In this document: positions 17,117 to 26,504 of the stretch, in pieces
Numbering within the stretch: position 1 is the first letter of the stretch
Layout of the letters: each line of letters begins with the position of its first letter
NCBI GenBank assembly: GCA_027083355.1
Contig: JALWOY010000229.1
Span: forward strand, 1-34,133
DNA length: 34,133 nt
Direction of reading: 5' to 3'
From: Phycisphaerales bacterium
Lineage (GTDB): Bacteria; Planctomycetota; Phycisphaerae; Phycisphaerales; UBA1924
Made by a program: the position numbers and the translations under genes
Notes under the pieces: model-generated
What the model saw: only the letters and a program-made list of their open reading frames with translations
Database searches by the model: none
Told to the model about the DNA's origin: nothing

Positions 17117-18991
17117 CTATTCACCGCCCTCGCCCTCGGTCCCGTGCTCGTCGCTGCCGCTGCCGAACAGGACCGGGCCGGGCTTGTATTCCCGCCACGA
17201 CTGTTTTTCCGTGATCTCGTGCGCGGTCTGCCGCCCCTCCCTGCGGGCGTGGCTCTCGGTGTCACGCTGCGGCGGATCGTGCGGCGGCGAAGGCTCGGCC
17301 TGACGGAGCTCGATCGTCTGCGTCGGGAAGGCGAACTGAACACCGGTCCTCGACGCGAGCCGGATGATGTCCAGCATCAGCCGGTGCCGCTCGCGCAGCT
17401 CCGTTCCCCAGTCCGGACAATCGAAGAACATGTAGACGAGCACGTCGAGGCTGTGCGCCCCGAAACTGTTGAGCCAGACATGGAAATAGTCCTTGCGCGT
17501 GTAGGGGTGCAGCCGGATGATCTCGCGGATGCCCTCGCAGAACGCCTCGATCTTCTCGGGCGGGGTGTCGTAGGTCAGCGAGAGGGCCGTCTTGTACCGC
17601 CGGTAGCGGCGGCGGCCGTAGTTGTCCACCGTCGCGCGCACGAGCGACGCGTTCGGCAGCGTGACGAGCGAGTTGTAGAACGTCCTGACCCGCGTCGACC
17701 GCAGGCCCATCACCTCGACGGTGCCCTCGACGTCGCTGATCACGACCCAGTCGCCGATGTCGAAGGGCTTGTCAAGGATGACGGCGACGGAGCCGAAGAA
17801 GTTCTCGATCGTGTCCTTGGCGGCGAAGGCGAACGCCAGACCGCCGATACCGAGGCCCGTCAGCAGGGGGATGATCTGGATGTCGAACGACTCGGCGATG
17901 TAGATCAGACCGAACGCGCCGATGAACGTCTTGAGCGTCTTGCGGACGAGGGGGATGAGCAGGTCGTCGATCTTCGTCTCGGTGTGAACGGCCCGCTCGA
18001 TCATCATCGCCGAGAGCAGATCCACTACGCGGAACGCCGCCATCATCCCGGAGAGGATCAGGATCACGTGCACCGCGATCTGCAGCACGAGCAGGGCGGT
18101 GGCGGGCAGTCCCAGCAAACGCAACGCGCCGTACCACAACAACCCCGCGGCGAGCAGGCCGAACGGGCGGACGGCGGACTTGATCAGCGAGCGATCGCGG
18201 TCGACACCACGCTTGCGGTCGACCCGGCCCCAGAGGACGCGCAGCAGCATCCGGACGATGAAATCCAGCACCACACCCGCGAAAATCATGACCAGCAGCC
18301 CGAGCCACTGCCAGAGCTCGATATCAAACAACGACCCGCGGCGGAGTGTCTCCGGCATGCGGCTGCGGATCAGCATCGAGAGCGTCAGCGGGATGTCGCC
18401 CTCCCCGAAGGCCTTGGGGAGCGAATCGAGATCATGCTCGAGGGTGTTCAGCCCATCGACGGTGTCCTTGCTGAAACGCCACTCACCGGCGTCATTGCGC
18501 TCGAAGACGATCCGGCCCTTGGTAAGCCGGCGGATTTTCCGGTGCGCCGCGATGCGATCCTGCGGGAAATAGACATACCGCTTGTCATCCTGATGGCTGA
18601 TAAAGAAGGAAATGAAATCGCTGTGTTCGACTTCTTTGATCCGGTCCAGCACCGCGAGCATGCGGACGGCAAACTCGATCTGGAAAGTCTTCTGCTTGAC
18701 ACCCGTGAAATCGAAACAGTGCAGGGCGTCGTTGATCGCGTCTTCGTCGGTCCGGTTCTCGCGGTACCGCTTCATCGCGTCGAGGAACGTGAACATCGTG
18801 TCCTCGGGCGTGGCGAACCGCGGGTCGATCTGTTTTTTCACCGGCGCAGCGGGCTGTTCGTCCGACCCCGCCACCGCGGGCTGGGTAGACGGTTGCACCG
18901 GCGGCTGCCCGGGGGTCTGGGCGCGGGCCGGCAAGCACGACCAGACGAGGCACAGGGCCAGTGTGAAAAGGATCAAGCGTCCGCGGGTCAT
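17117..18991 (-). CDS. MscS-family mechanosensitive channel with secreted N-terminal domain
   Basis: The 624-residue protein begins with a signal peptide (residues 1-24, ending PARAQ), a Pro/Gln-rich linker and a periplasmic domain of about 150 residues unlike classical MscS. Several transmembrane helices follow (about 225-250, 275-300, 300-325, 350-368). The MscS core starts near residue 370: the pore helix reads LLTGLGIGGLAFAFAAKDTIENFFG, followed by the beta domain (VILDKPFDIGDWVVI, GLRSTRVRTF) and a C-terminal alpha/beta domain. Such channels open under membrane tension and release solutes. It lies 9 bases downstream of the oxidoreductase gene and leads into the efflux genes. A weak start signal is seen. 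Confidence 0.9.
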   Translation of the reverse strand: MTRGRLILFTLALCLVWSCLPARAQTPGQPPVQPSTQPAVAGSDEQPAAPVKKQIDPRFATPEDTMFTFLDAMKRYRENRTDEDAINDALHCFDFTGVKQKTFQIEFAVRMLAVLDRIKEVEHSDFISFFISHQDDKRYVYFPQDRIAAHRKIRRLTKGRIVFERNDAGEWRFSKDTVDGLNTLEHDLDSLPKAFGEGDIPLTLSMLIRSRMPETLRRGSLFDIELWQWLGLLVMIFAGVVLDFIVRMLLRVLWGRVDRKRGVDRDRSLIKSAVRPFGLLAAGLLWYGALRLLGLPATALLVLQIAVHVILILSGMMAAFRVVDLLSAMMIERAVHTETKIDDLLIPLVRKTLKTFIGAFGLIYIAESFDIQIIPLLTGLGIGGLAFAFAAKDTIENFFGSVAVILDKPFDIGDWVVISDVEGTVEVMGLRSTRVRTFYNSLVTLPNASLVRATVDNYGRRRYRRYKTALSLTYDTPPEKIEAFCEGIREIIRLHPYTRKDYFHVWLNSFGAHSLDVLVYMFFDCPDWGTELRERHRLMLDIIRLASRTGVQFAFPTQTIELRQAEPSPPHDPPQRDTESHARREGRQTAHEITEKQSWREYKPGPVLFGSGSDEHGTEGEGGE

Positions 18992-19000
18992 GTGCAGATG

Positions 19001-20143
19001 CTAGCCGGGGTCGACCCACGCCCCGCCCCGGCGGGCCGAATCGAGACAGGCCCGGATGAACCGGACCCCGCGCACCCCATCGTGGATCGTCGGATAATCG
19101 AGATCGGCCCCGGGCGATCGCCGGATCGCCGACCGCACCCCCCGGTAGATATTGGCGAACGCTCCGACGAACCCCTCGGGATGGCCCGGGGGCAGGCGCG
19201 TCGCGGCCCGGGCCTCTGCGCACAGGCCGTCTCCGCCCCGGTGGAGCACCCGCGTCGGCCCGTCGAGCCCCGAGACGACCAGCGATTCGGGTGTTTCCTG
19301 ATGCCATTCGACCGTGCCGGTCTCGCCGAAGACGGAGATGCGCAGGTCGTTGCGTCGGCCGGGTGCGATCTGGGTCGCGACGAGCACCCCGCGGGCGCTG
19401 ACGCCGTCCTTTTCCTTGAACCGGATCAGCACACCCGCGTCGTCCTCGACGCCCCGCCCGGGAACGAAGCTGCTCGCATCGGCCATCACCGACCCGATCT
19501 CCAGCCCCGTGATATACCGGGCGAGGTGCTCGGCGTGGGTGCCGATATCACCCAACGCCCCCGCCCCGGCCCGCGCGGGGTCGGTCCGCCACAGGGCCTG
19601 TTTCTGGCCCGTTTCTTCGAGCTTCGTCGCCAGCCAGCCCTGGGTGTATTCGACGAGCACCCGCCGCACAGGGCCGATCTCGCCGCCGAGGACCATCCGC
19701 CGGGCCTGACGGACCATCGGGTACCCCGAATAGTTGTACGTCACGGCGAAGACCGAGCCGGTCTCGCGGGCCAGCCCTTCGAGCCGCTCGGCGTCCTCGA
19801 CAGTCGTACAGAGCGGCTTGTCGCACACGACATGAAACCCCGCGCGCAGCGCCGCCTCGGCGGGCGCCGCGTGCAGATCGTTGGGTGTGACGATCACCAC
19901 CGCCTCCATCCGGTCGGCGGGGTCACGCCCCGACTCGGCCTCGATCATCTCCGTCCACGTCCCGTAAGCGCGTTCGGCGGGCAACCCCGCTTCGACCCCC
20001 GAGGCTTTCGATTTCTCGGGGGTCGACGAGAGTGCCCCGCAGACGAACGACCACCCGCCGTCGAGCCGCATCGCCGCGCGGTGGACCGCCCCGATGAACG
20101 AGTCTTTCCCGCCACCGATCATGCCGTACCGGATACAACGCAT
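19001..20143 (-). CDS. Gfo/Idh/MocA-family NAD(P)-dependent oxidoreductase
   Basis: The 380-residue protein opens with a Rossmann nucleotide-binding strand (YGMIGGGKDSFIGAVHR). It has the family's Lys-Pro motif in CDKPLCTTVEDAERL and the tract YNYSGYPMVRQARRMVLGGEIG in the second domain. These enzymes oxidise or reduce sugars and inositols in the cytoplasm. The ATG at 20143 is used because AAGGG lies seven bases upstream; the frame continues upstream for 51 low-quality residues. It follows the sugar isomerase/epimerase gene by 76 bases, a pairing common in carbohydrate or polyol catabolism. The specific substrate is not recognisable. Confidence 0.92.
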   Translation of the reverse strand: MRCIRYGMIGGGKDSFIGAVHRAAMRLDGGWSFVCGALSSTPEKSKASGVEAGLPAERAYGTWTEMIEAESGRDPADRMEAVVIVTPNDLHAAPAEAALRAGFHVVCDKPLCTTVEDAERLEGLARETGSVFAVTYNYSGYPMVRQARRMVLGGEIGPVRRVLVEYTQGWLATKLEETGQKQALWRTDPARAGAGALGDIGTHAEHLARYITGLEIGSVMADASSFVPGRGVEDDAGVLIRFKEKDGVSARGVLVATQIAPGRRNDLRISVFGETGTVEWHQETPESLVVSGLDGPTRVLHRGGDGLCAEARAATRLPPGHPEGFVGAFANIYRGVRSAIRRSPGADLDYPTIHDGVRGVRFIRACLDSARRGGAWVDPG

Positions 20144-20219
20144 GGCAAGCCCTTCATGGTGTGACACACGCCCCGCCTGTCTCTCGCCCGGCGCATCCCG
20201 CGCCGGATGAAACATCGCC

Positions 20220-21236
<1,017 letters not shown>

Positions 21237-21398
21237 GGGTCCCTCCGTTCTCCATCCCACGGGTGTAACAGACCCCGGGGTCGGAATGCCCAGAATGTAC
21301 CCGGCCCGGCCCGCCGGCGCGCGCCCCCGCCCACCGAACGCCTATCATCGTGACCCGGGCCGAAGGCCCGCGAACACGCGAAAGGGACACCGGACCGC

Positions 21399-21626
21399 AT
21401 GGCGAAGAACGACGACAAATTCACGATGGAGGCCATCGTCCTCGAGGCGCTCCCCAACGCGATGTTCCGCGTGCAGCTGCCCAACGAGCAGAAATCCGAG
21501 ATCCTCGCCTACGTCTCCGGAAAAATGCGCAAGCACTACATCCGCATCCTCCCCGGCGACACCGTCACCGTCGAGATGAGCCCATACGACCTGACCAAGG
21601 GCCGGATCACCTTCCGCGGGCGGTGA
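21399..21626 (+). CDS. infA: Translation initiation factor IF-1
   Basis: The 75-residue protein has the single OB fold and usual length of IF-1. Family landmarks are [36 protein letters not shown] and [10 protein letters not shown]. It binds the ribosomal A site during initiation. An AAAGGGA lies about 15 bases upstream of the ATG. It is divergent from the isomerase gene and followed by a cluster of dispersed repeats, then der. It is not in the ribosomal protein context seen in many bacteria. Confidence 0.96.
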   Translation: MAKNDDKFTMEAIVLEALPNAMFRVQLPNEQKSEILAYVSGKMRKHYIRILPGDTVTVEMSPYDLTKGRITFRGR

Positions 21627-21648
21627 ACAAACCTCGGTTCCCCTTCCG

Positions 21649-21677
21649 AACGAGCCGCGACCGTCAGGGAACGGTTC
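21649..21677 (-). repeat. Dispersed repeat, copy 2
   Basis: The reverse complement carries CCCTGACGGTCGCGGCTCGT, the conserved core shared with the copy at 1152-1180. It is the first of three copies in the 167-base infA-der gap. Confidence 0.7.
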
Positions 21678-21690
21678 CAATCCGAGCACA

Positions 21691-21720
21691 AACGAGCCAC
21701 GACCGTCAGGGGGCGGTTTC
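21691..21720 (-). repeat. Dispersed repeat, copy 3
   Basis: Same orientation as copy 2 and starting 42 bases after it. It is complementary to copy 4: 21693-21719 against 21736-21762 matches at 21 of 27 positions, so copies 3 and 4 can form a long imperfect hairpin with a 16-base loop. Confidence 0.7.
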
Positions 21721-21735
21721 TGCGAATCTCCTGGA

Positions 21736-21764
21736 AGACCGCTCCCCCACCGTCGCGGCTCGTC
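21736..21764 (+). repeat. Dispersed repeat, copy 4
   Basis: Opposite in orientation to copies 2 and 3 and identical at 24 of 29 bases to copy 1 at 1152-1180. It ends 29 bases before the der start, so the hairpin it forms with copy 3 would stand just ahead of der in a read-through transcript. Confidence 0.7.
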
Positions 21765-21793
21765 GAATGCCCCCGCATTCATAGGATCACGCC

Positions 21794-23392
21794 ATGCCCG
21801 TACCCCGCATCGCCATCGTCGGCCGGCCCAACGTCGGCAAGAGCAGCCTGCTCAACCTCATCGCCCGCGAGCGGCTGGCGATCGTCGACCCCACCCCCGG
21901 CGTCACCCGCGACCGCCTCAGCGTCGTCGTCAACCTCCAGTCCCCCGACGGTTCCGGGCCCGAAAAGCCCGTCGAAATCACCGACACCGGGGGGTTCGGC
22001 GTCTACACCGCCGAGGGCAAACGCTACGACGAGATCGGGGCCGACCTCGCCTCACTCACAGACGACATCGAGCACCAGATCGCCGAAGGCGTCGGGTCGG
22101 CCGACCTGATCCTCTTCGCGGTCGACGTGCAGGCCGGCATCACCCCGCAGGACCTCGAGATCGCCCGGATGCTCCGGGAGCAGAAACTCGGCAGCCGGCA
22201 GCGCGACGGGAAGCTCACCCCCGTCCGCGTCATCGCCACGAAAGTCGACGGGCCGTCGTGGGAGGCGCACGCCTACGAGTTGGCGGGCCTCGGCTTCGGC
22301 GAGCCCCTCATGTGCAGCGCCAAGAGCAAGTACATGCGCCGCCAGATGCTCGACGAGCTGTACGACCTCGTCGAATACTGGCAACCCAACGAGCACGACC
22401 CCGACGAGGCCGACACCGACCTCCGCCTGGCCATCGTCGGCAAACGCAACAGCGGCAAGAGCACCCTCGTCAACACGCTGGCGGGGCAGGAGCGGGTCAT
22501 CGTCTCCGAGATCGCCGGCACCACCCGCGACGCGATCGACGTCCGCGTCACGCTCCCCGACGGACGGCGGATCACCGCGATCGACACCGCCGGCGTCCGG
22601 CGCAAGAAATCGTTCCAGGACCAGATCGAGTGGTACGCCTTCGACCGCGCCCAGCGCGCCATCGGGCGGGCCGACGTGATCCTGCTGCTCCTCGACGCCG
22701 AGAAGGACATCAGCCAGGTCGACGAACAGATCGCCTCGGCCGTGGTCGAGAGCCACAAACCGGTGGTCATCGTCGTGAACAAGTGGGACCTCGCCGAGGG
22801 ACGCCGCAACGACAACGGCAAGATCGTCACCCCCGCCGACTACGAGACGTACATCCGCAAGGAGCTCAAGGGCCTGTCGTTCGCCCCCATCGCGTTCATG
22901 ACCGCCAAAGACGGGTTCAACGTGCCGGAGGTGATCGACCTCGCCTTCGAGCTGCACGAACAGGCGTCGACCCGCGTGCCCACCGGCGAACTGAACCGCC
23001 TGATCCGCGAGATCATCGAACGCCACCACCCCGCCTCGATCGGCGGCAAGCACGGCCGCGTCTTCTTCACGAGCCAGGTCAAGACCAACCCGCCCACGAT
23101 CGTCATGATCGTCAACCGCACCGAGGTCTTCTCGGGGACCTACGAACGCTACCTGATGAACCGCCTGCGCGAGGCGCTGCCCTTCGGCGAGGTCCCGATC
23201 CAGCTCATTTTCCGCAGCCGCAAGCGGGCCGAACTGGCGATGCTCAAGGCGGGCAAGGTGAGCCGATCGCAGGTCAGAAAATCGCAGCTGCACACCACGG
23301 ACGAGCAGTCGCAGGGCTTCGCCGACGCCGCCGACTTCGAGGCCTGGCTGAAGGACCTCCCCGACGACGCCGAGTCGTATTTCGACGAGTGA
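21794..23392 (+). CDS. der: Ribosome assembly GTPase Der (EngA), tandem G domains
   Basis: The 532-residue protein has two consecutive G domains and a C-terminal KH-like domain, an arrangement unique to Der, which acts in large ribosomal subunit assembly. The first domain has GRPNVGKSS (about residue 10) and ITDTGGFG; its NKxD position reads ATKVDG, with Thr in place of Asn. The second has GKRNSGKST (about 215), AIDTAGVRRKK and VVNKWDLAEG. The KH-like part includes HPASIGGKHGRVFFTSQ. It is somewhat longer than the usual 430-490 residues, with insertions in the first G domain (QSPDGSGPEKP) and a C-terminal acidic tail. It stands 167 bases downstream of infA across a repeat cluster. Confidence 0.96.
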   Translation: MPVPRIAIVGRPNVGKSSLLNLIARERLAIVDPTPGVTRDRLSVVVNLQSPDGSGPEKPVEITDTGGFGVYTAEGKRYDEIGADLASLTDDIEHQIAEGVGSADLILFAVDVQAGITPQDLEIARMLREQKLGSRQRDGKLTPVRVIATKVDGPSWEAHAYELAGLGFGEPLMCSAKSKYMRRQMLDELYDLVEYWQPNEHDPDEADTDLRLAIVGKRNSGKSTLVNTLAGQERVIVSEIAGTTRDAIDVRVTLPDGRRITAIDTAGVRRKKSFQDQIEWYAFDRAQRAIGRADVILLLLDAEKDISQVDEQIASAVVESHKPVVIVVNKWDLAEGRRNDNGKIVTPADYETYIRKELKGLSFAPIAFMTAKDGFNVPEVIDLAFELHEQASTRVPTGELNRLIREIIERHHPASIGGKHGRVFFTSQVKTNPPTIVMIVNRTEVFSGTYERYLMNRLREALPFGEVPIQLIFRSRKRAELAMLKAGKVSRSQVRKSQLHTTDEQSQGFADAADFEAWLKDLPDDAESYFDE

Positions 23393-23407
23393 GCCGCGAC
23401 ACCCTCG

Positions 23408-23440
23408 CGTTCAACATAGGAATAATTCTTATGTTGAACG
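23408..23440 (+). promoter_or_regulatory. Long perfect-armed hairpin just after der
   Basis: CGTTCAACATA (23408-23418) is exactly complementary to TATGTTGAACG (23430-23440). Pairing continues inward with one G-T pair to a three-base loop, about 15 bp in all. It starts 15 bases after the der stop codon. Its AT-rich centre stands out from the surroundings. No T-run follows, so it is either an atypical terminator/mRNA end or a protein-binding palindrome. Confidence 0.5.
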
Positions 23441-23488
23441 GCCCTCATACCGCCTGCGCAAGACAACACTGTAAATAGACCCGCTTTC

Positions 23489-23506
23489 CTGACACGTGTA
23501 TGTCAG
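23489..23506. promoter_or_regulatory. Operator-like inverted repeat
   Basis: CTGACA and TGTCAG flank CGTGTA, giving an 18-base dyad with an internal ACACGTGT palindrome. It lies in the 260-base gap before the first dockerin-protein gene, about 150 bases upstream of the ATG. The form suits a dimeric regulator, but no regulator is identified. Confidence 0.3.
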
Positions 23507-23652
23507 TGATATTCATTTTATTTCCCGATACCGGCCTATCCGTACCTTCTTTTCGCGTATGCTGCTTGTCGCACTGTGGTCAACGGGCCAATCTCGGCCA
23601 TGGTTTGTGCCGCGGCCGGTGCGGGCCAATCGGGTAAGAAGGGAGAACAGCA

Positions 23653-26361
23653 ATGACTTTGTCTTTGATGATCCGGGCGGGTACTCCGATCGCCGCCGGG
23701 GCGATTCTTTTCGGTTCGGTTTCGCTCGCGGATGCCGGCGATCGACCGCCGGTGGTGACGCCGTACGGATCGGTGCTGCCTGCAGATAACGACACCTCGA
23801 ACGGGGGGCTTTTCGGGCTCCGTGGCGGGATCGTCGATCTGCAGGCCGCCGCCGACCACATCGTCGCCCAGCAGTGCCCCAACGGCGGGTGGGACTGGCC
23901 CCATTTCGACATCTGCGACAATACCTTCAACAACATCACCGCCCCCATCGCGACCGGACTGCTGCGCGCGTACGCGAGCACGCAGGACCCGGCGCATCTC
24001 GCGTCCGCGGTCGCCGGCGGGGATTACGACCTGACGTATGAATTCCCCAACATGACCCCCCGCTTCGGGGCGTTCATGGCGCCTTTCCTCAACGAGCTTT
24101 CCAAGGTCTCGGGTGATCCGTCCTACGCCAACCACGCCGCGACGTGGTTCTACGGCGCCCTCGACGCCGGGACTTACGGCGACACCGGGAGCAACTGGAC
24201 GACCGCCGACTGGATCAACGCCGTGCAGACCGGAGGCGGGCGCGACGCGCAATGGATCAATCTCAGGCCGTGGGAGTTCCACCTGCACATGGCGACCGCG
24301 GCCGAGCTGGGCACGCCCGGACAGGTCGCGCTCTTCCTCGCCGCCACCCTCGACGGGCTGAACACGCTGGACAACACCGATCCGTTCAATGTTTTCAGCG
24401 ACATCATCGGCCTGGCGGGCGGCATCCGCGGGCTGGGCATGTCCGGCACGACGACTTTCGCGCCGATCGCCAGCCCCCTGCACCCGTTGATCAACGGGAT
24501 CGACAACCTGACCGATCTGGCGAACGTGCTGGCGGGTCTCCAGAACCCCGACGGCTCGTGGTACTGGCATTCGAACCTGCCCTCGCCCGCTCTTGACGAC
24601 GAGGACACGCAGACCTCGGCATACGCGGTGCTCGCGCTCATCGCCGCCCAGCAGGCCGGCGCGGGCGACTACACCGACGAGATCGCCCTGGGCCGGCAGT
24701 GGCTCGGGACCATGCAGATCGGCAGCGGCGGGTTCCTCTCCTGGCCCGGCGGGACGGAGAACACCGAAGTCGAGGGTGAGGCGACCACCGCGCTGGCGAG
24801 CACGGCGACGCTGGGCCTCAACACCACCACCTGCGAAAACAGCGGCATCCTCACCGTCACAATCGACATGTCCGACACGGCCGTCGATGTCGTCGGCGGG
24901 CAGTTCTTCCTCTCCTACGACACCAGTGTGCTCGACTTCATGTCCGCCGACGTGGTCGGGGGCGGCACCTTCACGACGGAGGTGTTCGAATTCGTCGACG
25001 AGGTGGCCGGCACGATCGATTACGCCGTCGGTGTCCCCGTCGGCGCCTCGGCCGGGACGCACACCGCCGAGACGATGGCGGTGCTGACGTTCGGCGTGCT
25101 CGCCGAGAACTGCGCCGATGTGGCCTCGCTTGTTTCCTTCCGCGGCAACACGCCGCCGAGCCGGTTGACCGACGATCTGGGCAACCCCGTGCTGCCCATG
25201 TTGATCGACCTGAACGGGGTCGCGTTCGACGAGACGCCCTCGGTGGTGACGCCGCCGGCGGACATCACCCTCAACGCCGACGCGGGCGGGTGCGACGCCG
25301 CCGTGACCGTCCCGCCCCTCGTGGCCAGCGACAACTGCGGCATCGCCTCGATCGTCAACGATTTCAACGGCACGGCCGACGCCTCGGGGGTCTACCCGCA
25401 GGGGACGACGACGGTGACGTGGACCGTGACGGACACCTGCGGCAACGCGACGGTCGTCTCGCAGGACATCACCGTCAACGCCTTCAACAGCCTGTCGGTG
25501 ACGGTCGAGCTGGCCAACGTGTCGGACTCGATGGACCGCTGCATCACCTTCGAGATCGAGCCGACCGGCAACGGGACGCCCGTGATCTCCGAGCAGACGC
25601 TCTCCTTCGTCTCCGGCGTCGCGACCGCGACGTTCGACATCCCCTGCGGCGACTACGACTGCATCACCGCCCGTGACACGCTGCACACGCTCCGCAGCCG
25701 GGACGACGACGATTTCGGCGTCTCGGGCACGATCTATACCGCCGACTTCACCAGCGCCGGCGACGGCGACGCGCTGCTGGGCGGCAACTTCAACGATGAC
25801 CAGTTCATCGACATCCTCGACTTCGGCATCTTCATCGGGCAGTTCGGGACCGACCCGGGCGTCGCCGGCGGCGATACCGTCTGCGGCACCGCCGGGCCCG
25901 ACGCCGACGCCAGCGGCAACGGCACCGTGGGCGCCGAGGACTTCACGTTCATCCAGACGCAGTTCCTGTTCATGAGCGAGCCCTCCTGCGCCTCGACGAT
26001 GCTGATGACCGGTGACGACAACGGCGTCACCCAGATCGACGCGACGCGGATCGACGAGCCGGTGGTTTCGATCACGCTCGAAGAGCTCGACGCCAGGGGG
26101 TTGGGGAACCTCGCCGGGGCCGACCTCAACGGCGACGGCGTGCTCGACCCGGCCGACATCGCGGCGTTCTTCGCCGGGGCCCGGCCGGATCATCTCGCCG
26201 ACGTCAACGGCGACGGGGTCGTGGATATCGACGATCTCCGCTTCATGAAGCAGGCCATGACGACCGGCGACATGGCCGGCGACGTCAACCGCGACGGCGT
26301 GCTCGACCTGTCCGACATCGTGTTCGTGCTCGAACGCATGGGCATGACGTTCGGCGGCTGA
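23653..26361 (+). CDS. Exported alpha/alpha-toroid, cohesin-like, HYR and dockerin protein
   Basis: The 902-residue product starts with a signal peptide (to about residue 28) after a good AAGGGAG site. Residues about 55-390 form an alpha/alpha-toroid of the terpenoid cyclase/prenyltransferase shape (AAADHIVAQQCPNGGWDWP; LAGLQNPDGSWYW; QTSAYAVLALIAA). There is no DxDD motif, so cyclase activity is unlikely. Residues about 396-528 are cohesin-like (GGQFFLSYDTSVLDFMSAD). Residues about 530-610 are a HYR domain (TPPADITLNADAGGC; GTTTVTWTVTDTCGNATV). A Cys-containing beta domain follows, then dockerin-like loops at about 709-779 and three EF-hand-like loops at 815-895 (DLNGDGVLDPAD, DVNGDGVVDIDD, DVNRDGVLDLSD). 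It probably works outside the cytoplasm in a calcium-dependent assembly. Its role is not known. Confidence 0.85.
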   Translation: MTLSLMIRAGTPIAAGAILFGSVSLADAGDRPPVVTPYGSVLPADNDTSNGGLFGLRGGIVDLQAAADHIVAQQCPNGGWDWPHFDICDNTFNNITAPIATGLLRAYASTQDPAHLASAVAGGDYDLTYEFPNMTPRFGAFMAPFLNELSKVSGDPSYANHAATWFYGALDAGTYGDTGSNWTTADWINAVQTGGGRDAQWINLRPWEFHLHMATAAELGTPGQVALFLAATLDGLNTLDNTDPFNVFSDIIGLAGGIRGLGMSGTTTFAPIASPLHPLINGIDNLTDLANVLAGLQNPDGSWYWHSNLPSPALDDEDTQTSAYAVLALIAAQQAGAGDYTDEIALGRQWLGTMQIGSGGFLSWPGGTENTEVEGEATTALASTATLGLNTTTCENSGILTVTIDMSDTAVDVVGGQFFLSYDTSVLDFMSADVVGGGTFTTEVFEFVDEVAGTIDYAVGVPVGASAGTHTAETMAVLTFGVLAENCADVASLVSFRGNTPPSRLTDDLGNPVLPMLIDLNGVAFDETPSVVTPPADITLNADAGGCDAAVTVPPLVASDNCGIASIVNDFNGTADASGVYPQGTTTVTWTVTDTCGNATVVSQDITVNAFNSLSVTVELANVSDSMDRCITFEIEPTGNGTPVISEQTLSFVSGVATATFDIPCGDYDCITARDTLHTLRSRDDDDFGVSGTIYTADFTSAGDGDALLGGNFNDDQFIDILDFGIFIGQFGTDPGVAGGDTVCGTAGPDADASGNGTVGAEDFTFIQTQFLFMSEPSCASTMLMTGDDNGVTQIDATRIDEPVVSITLEELDARGLGNLAGADLNGDGVLDPADIAAFFAGARPDHLADVNGDGVVDIDDLRFMKQAMTTGDMAGDVNRDGVLDLSDIVFVLERMGMTFGG

Positions 26362-26403
26362 GCAAGTCTCCTCTTCGTTCGCGATTCATCACCGCGGACG
26401 AGC

Positions 26404-26434
26404 CGGCCCGGGGCATGAGACCTGCCCCGGGCCG
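26404..26434 (+). terminator. Probable intrinsic terminator
   Basis: CGGCCCGGGGCA and TGCCCCGGGCCG form a perfect 12-bp GC-rich stem with a 7-base loop. A T-rich tract (ATTTCGGTTTCGTTTT) follows. It lies 42 bases after the stop of the toroid protein gene and fits a Rho-independent terminator. Confidence 0.75.
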
Positions 26435-26504
26435 ATTTCGGTTTCGTTTTCAGTTTCGGCGAGCGACCGCGGCACCGGGCCGGGGAGAAGAGAAAGGATA
26501 CATC

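Noticed and set aside
21649..21764. CRISPR-like repeat cluster
   Set aside because: Only three imperfect copies in mixed orientation with unequal spacing; this is a dispersed repeat, not an array.
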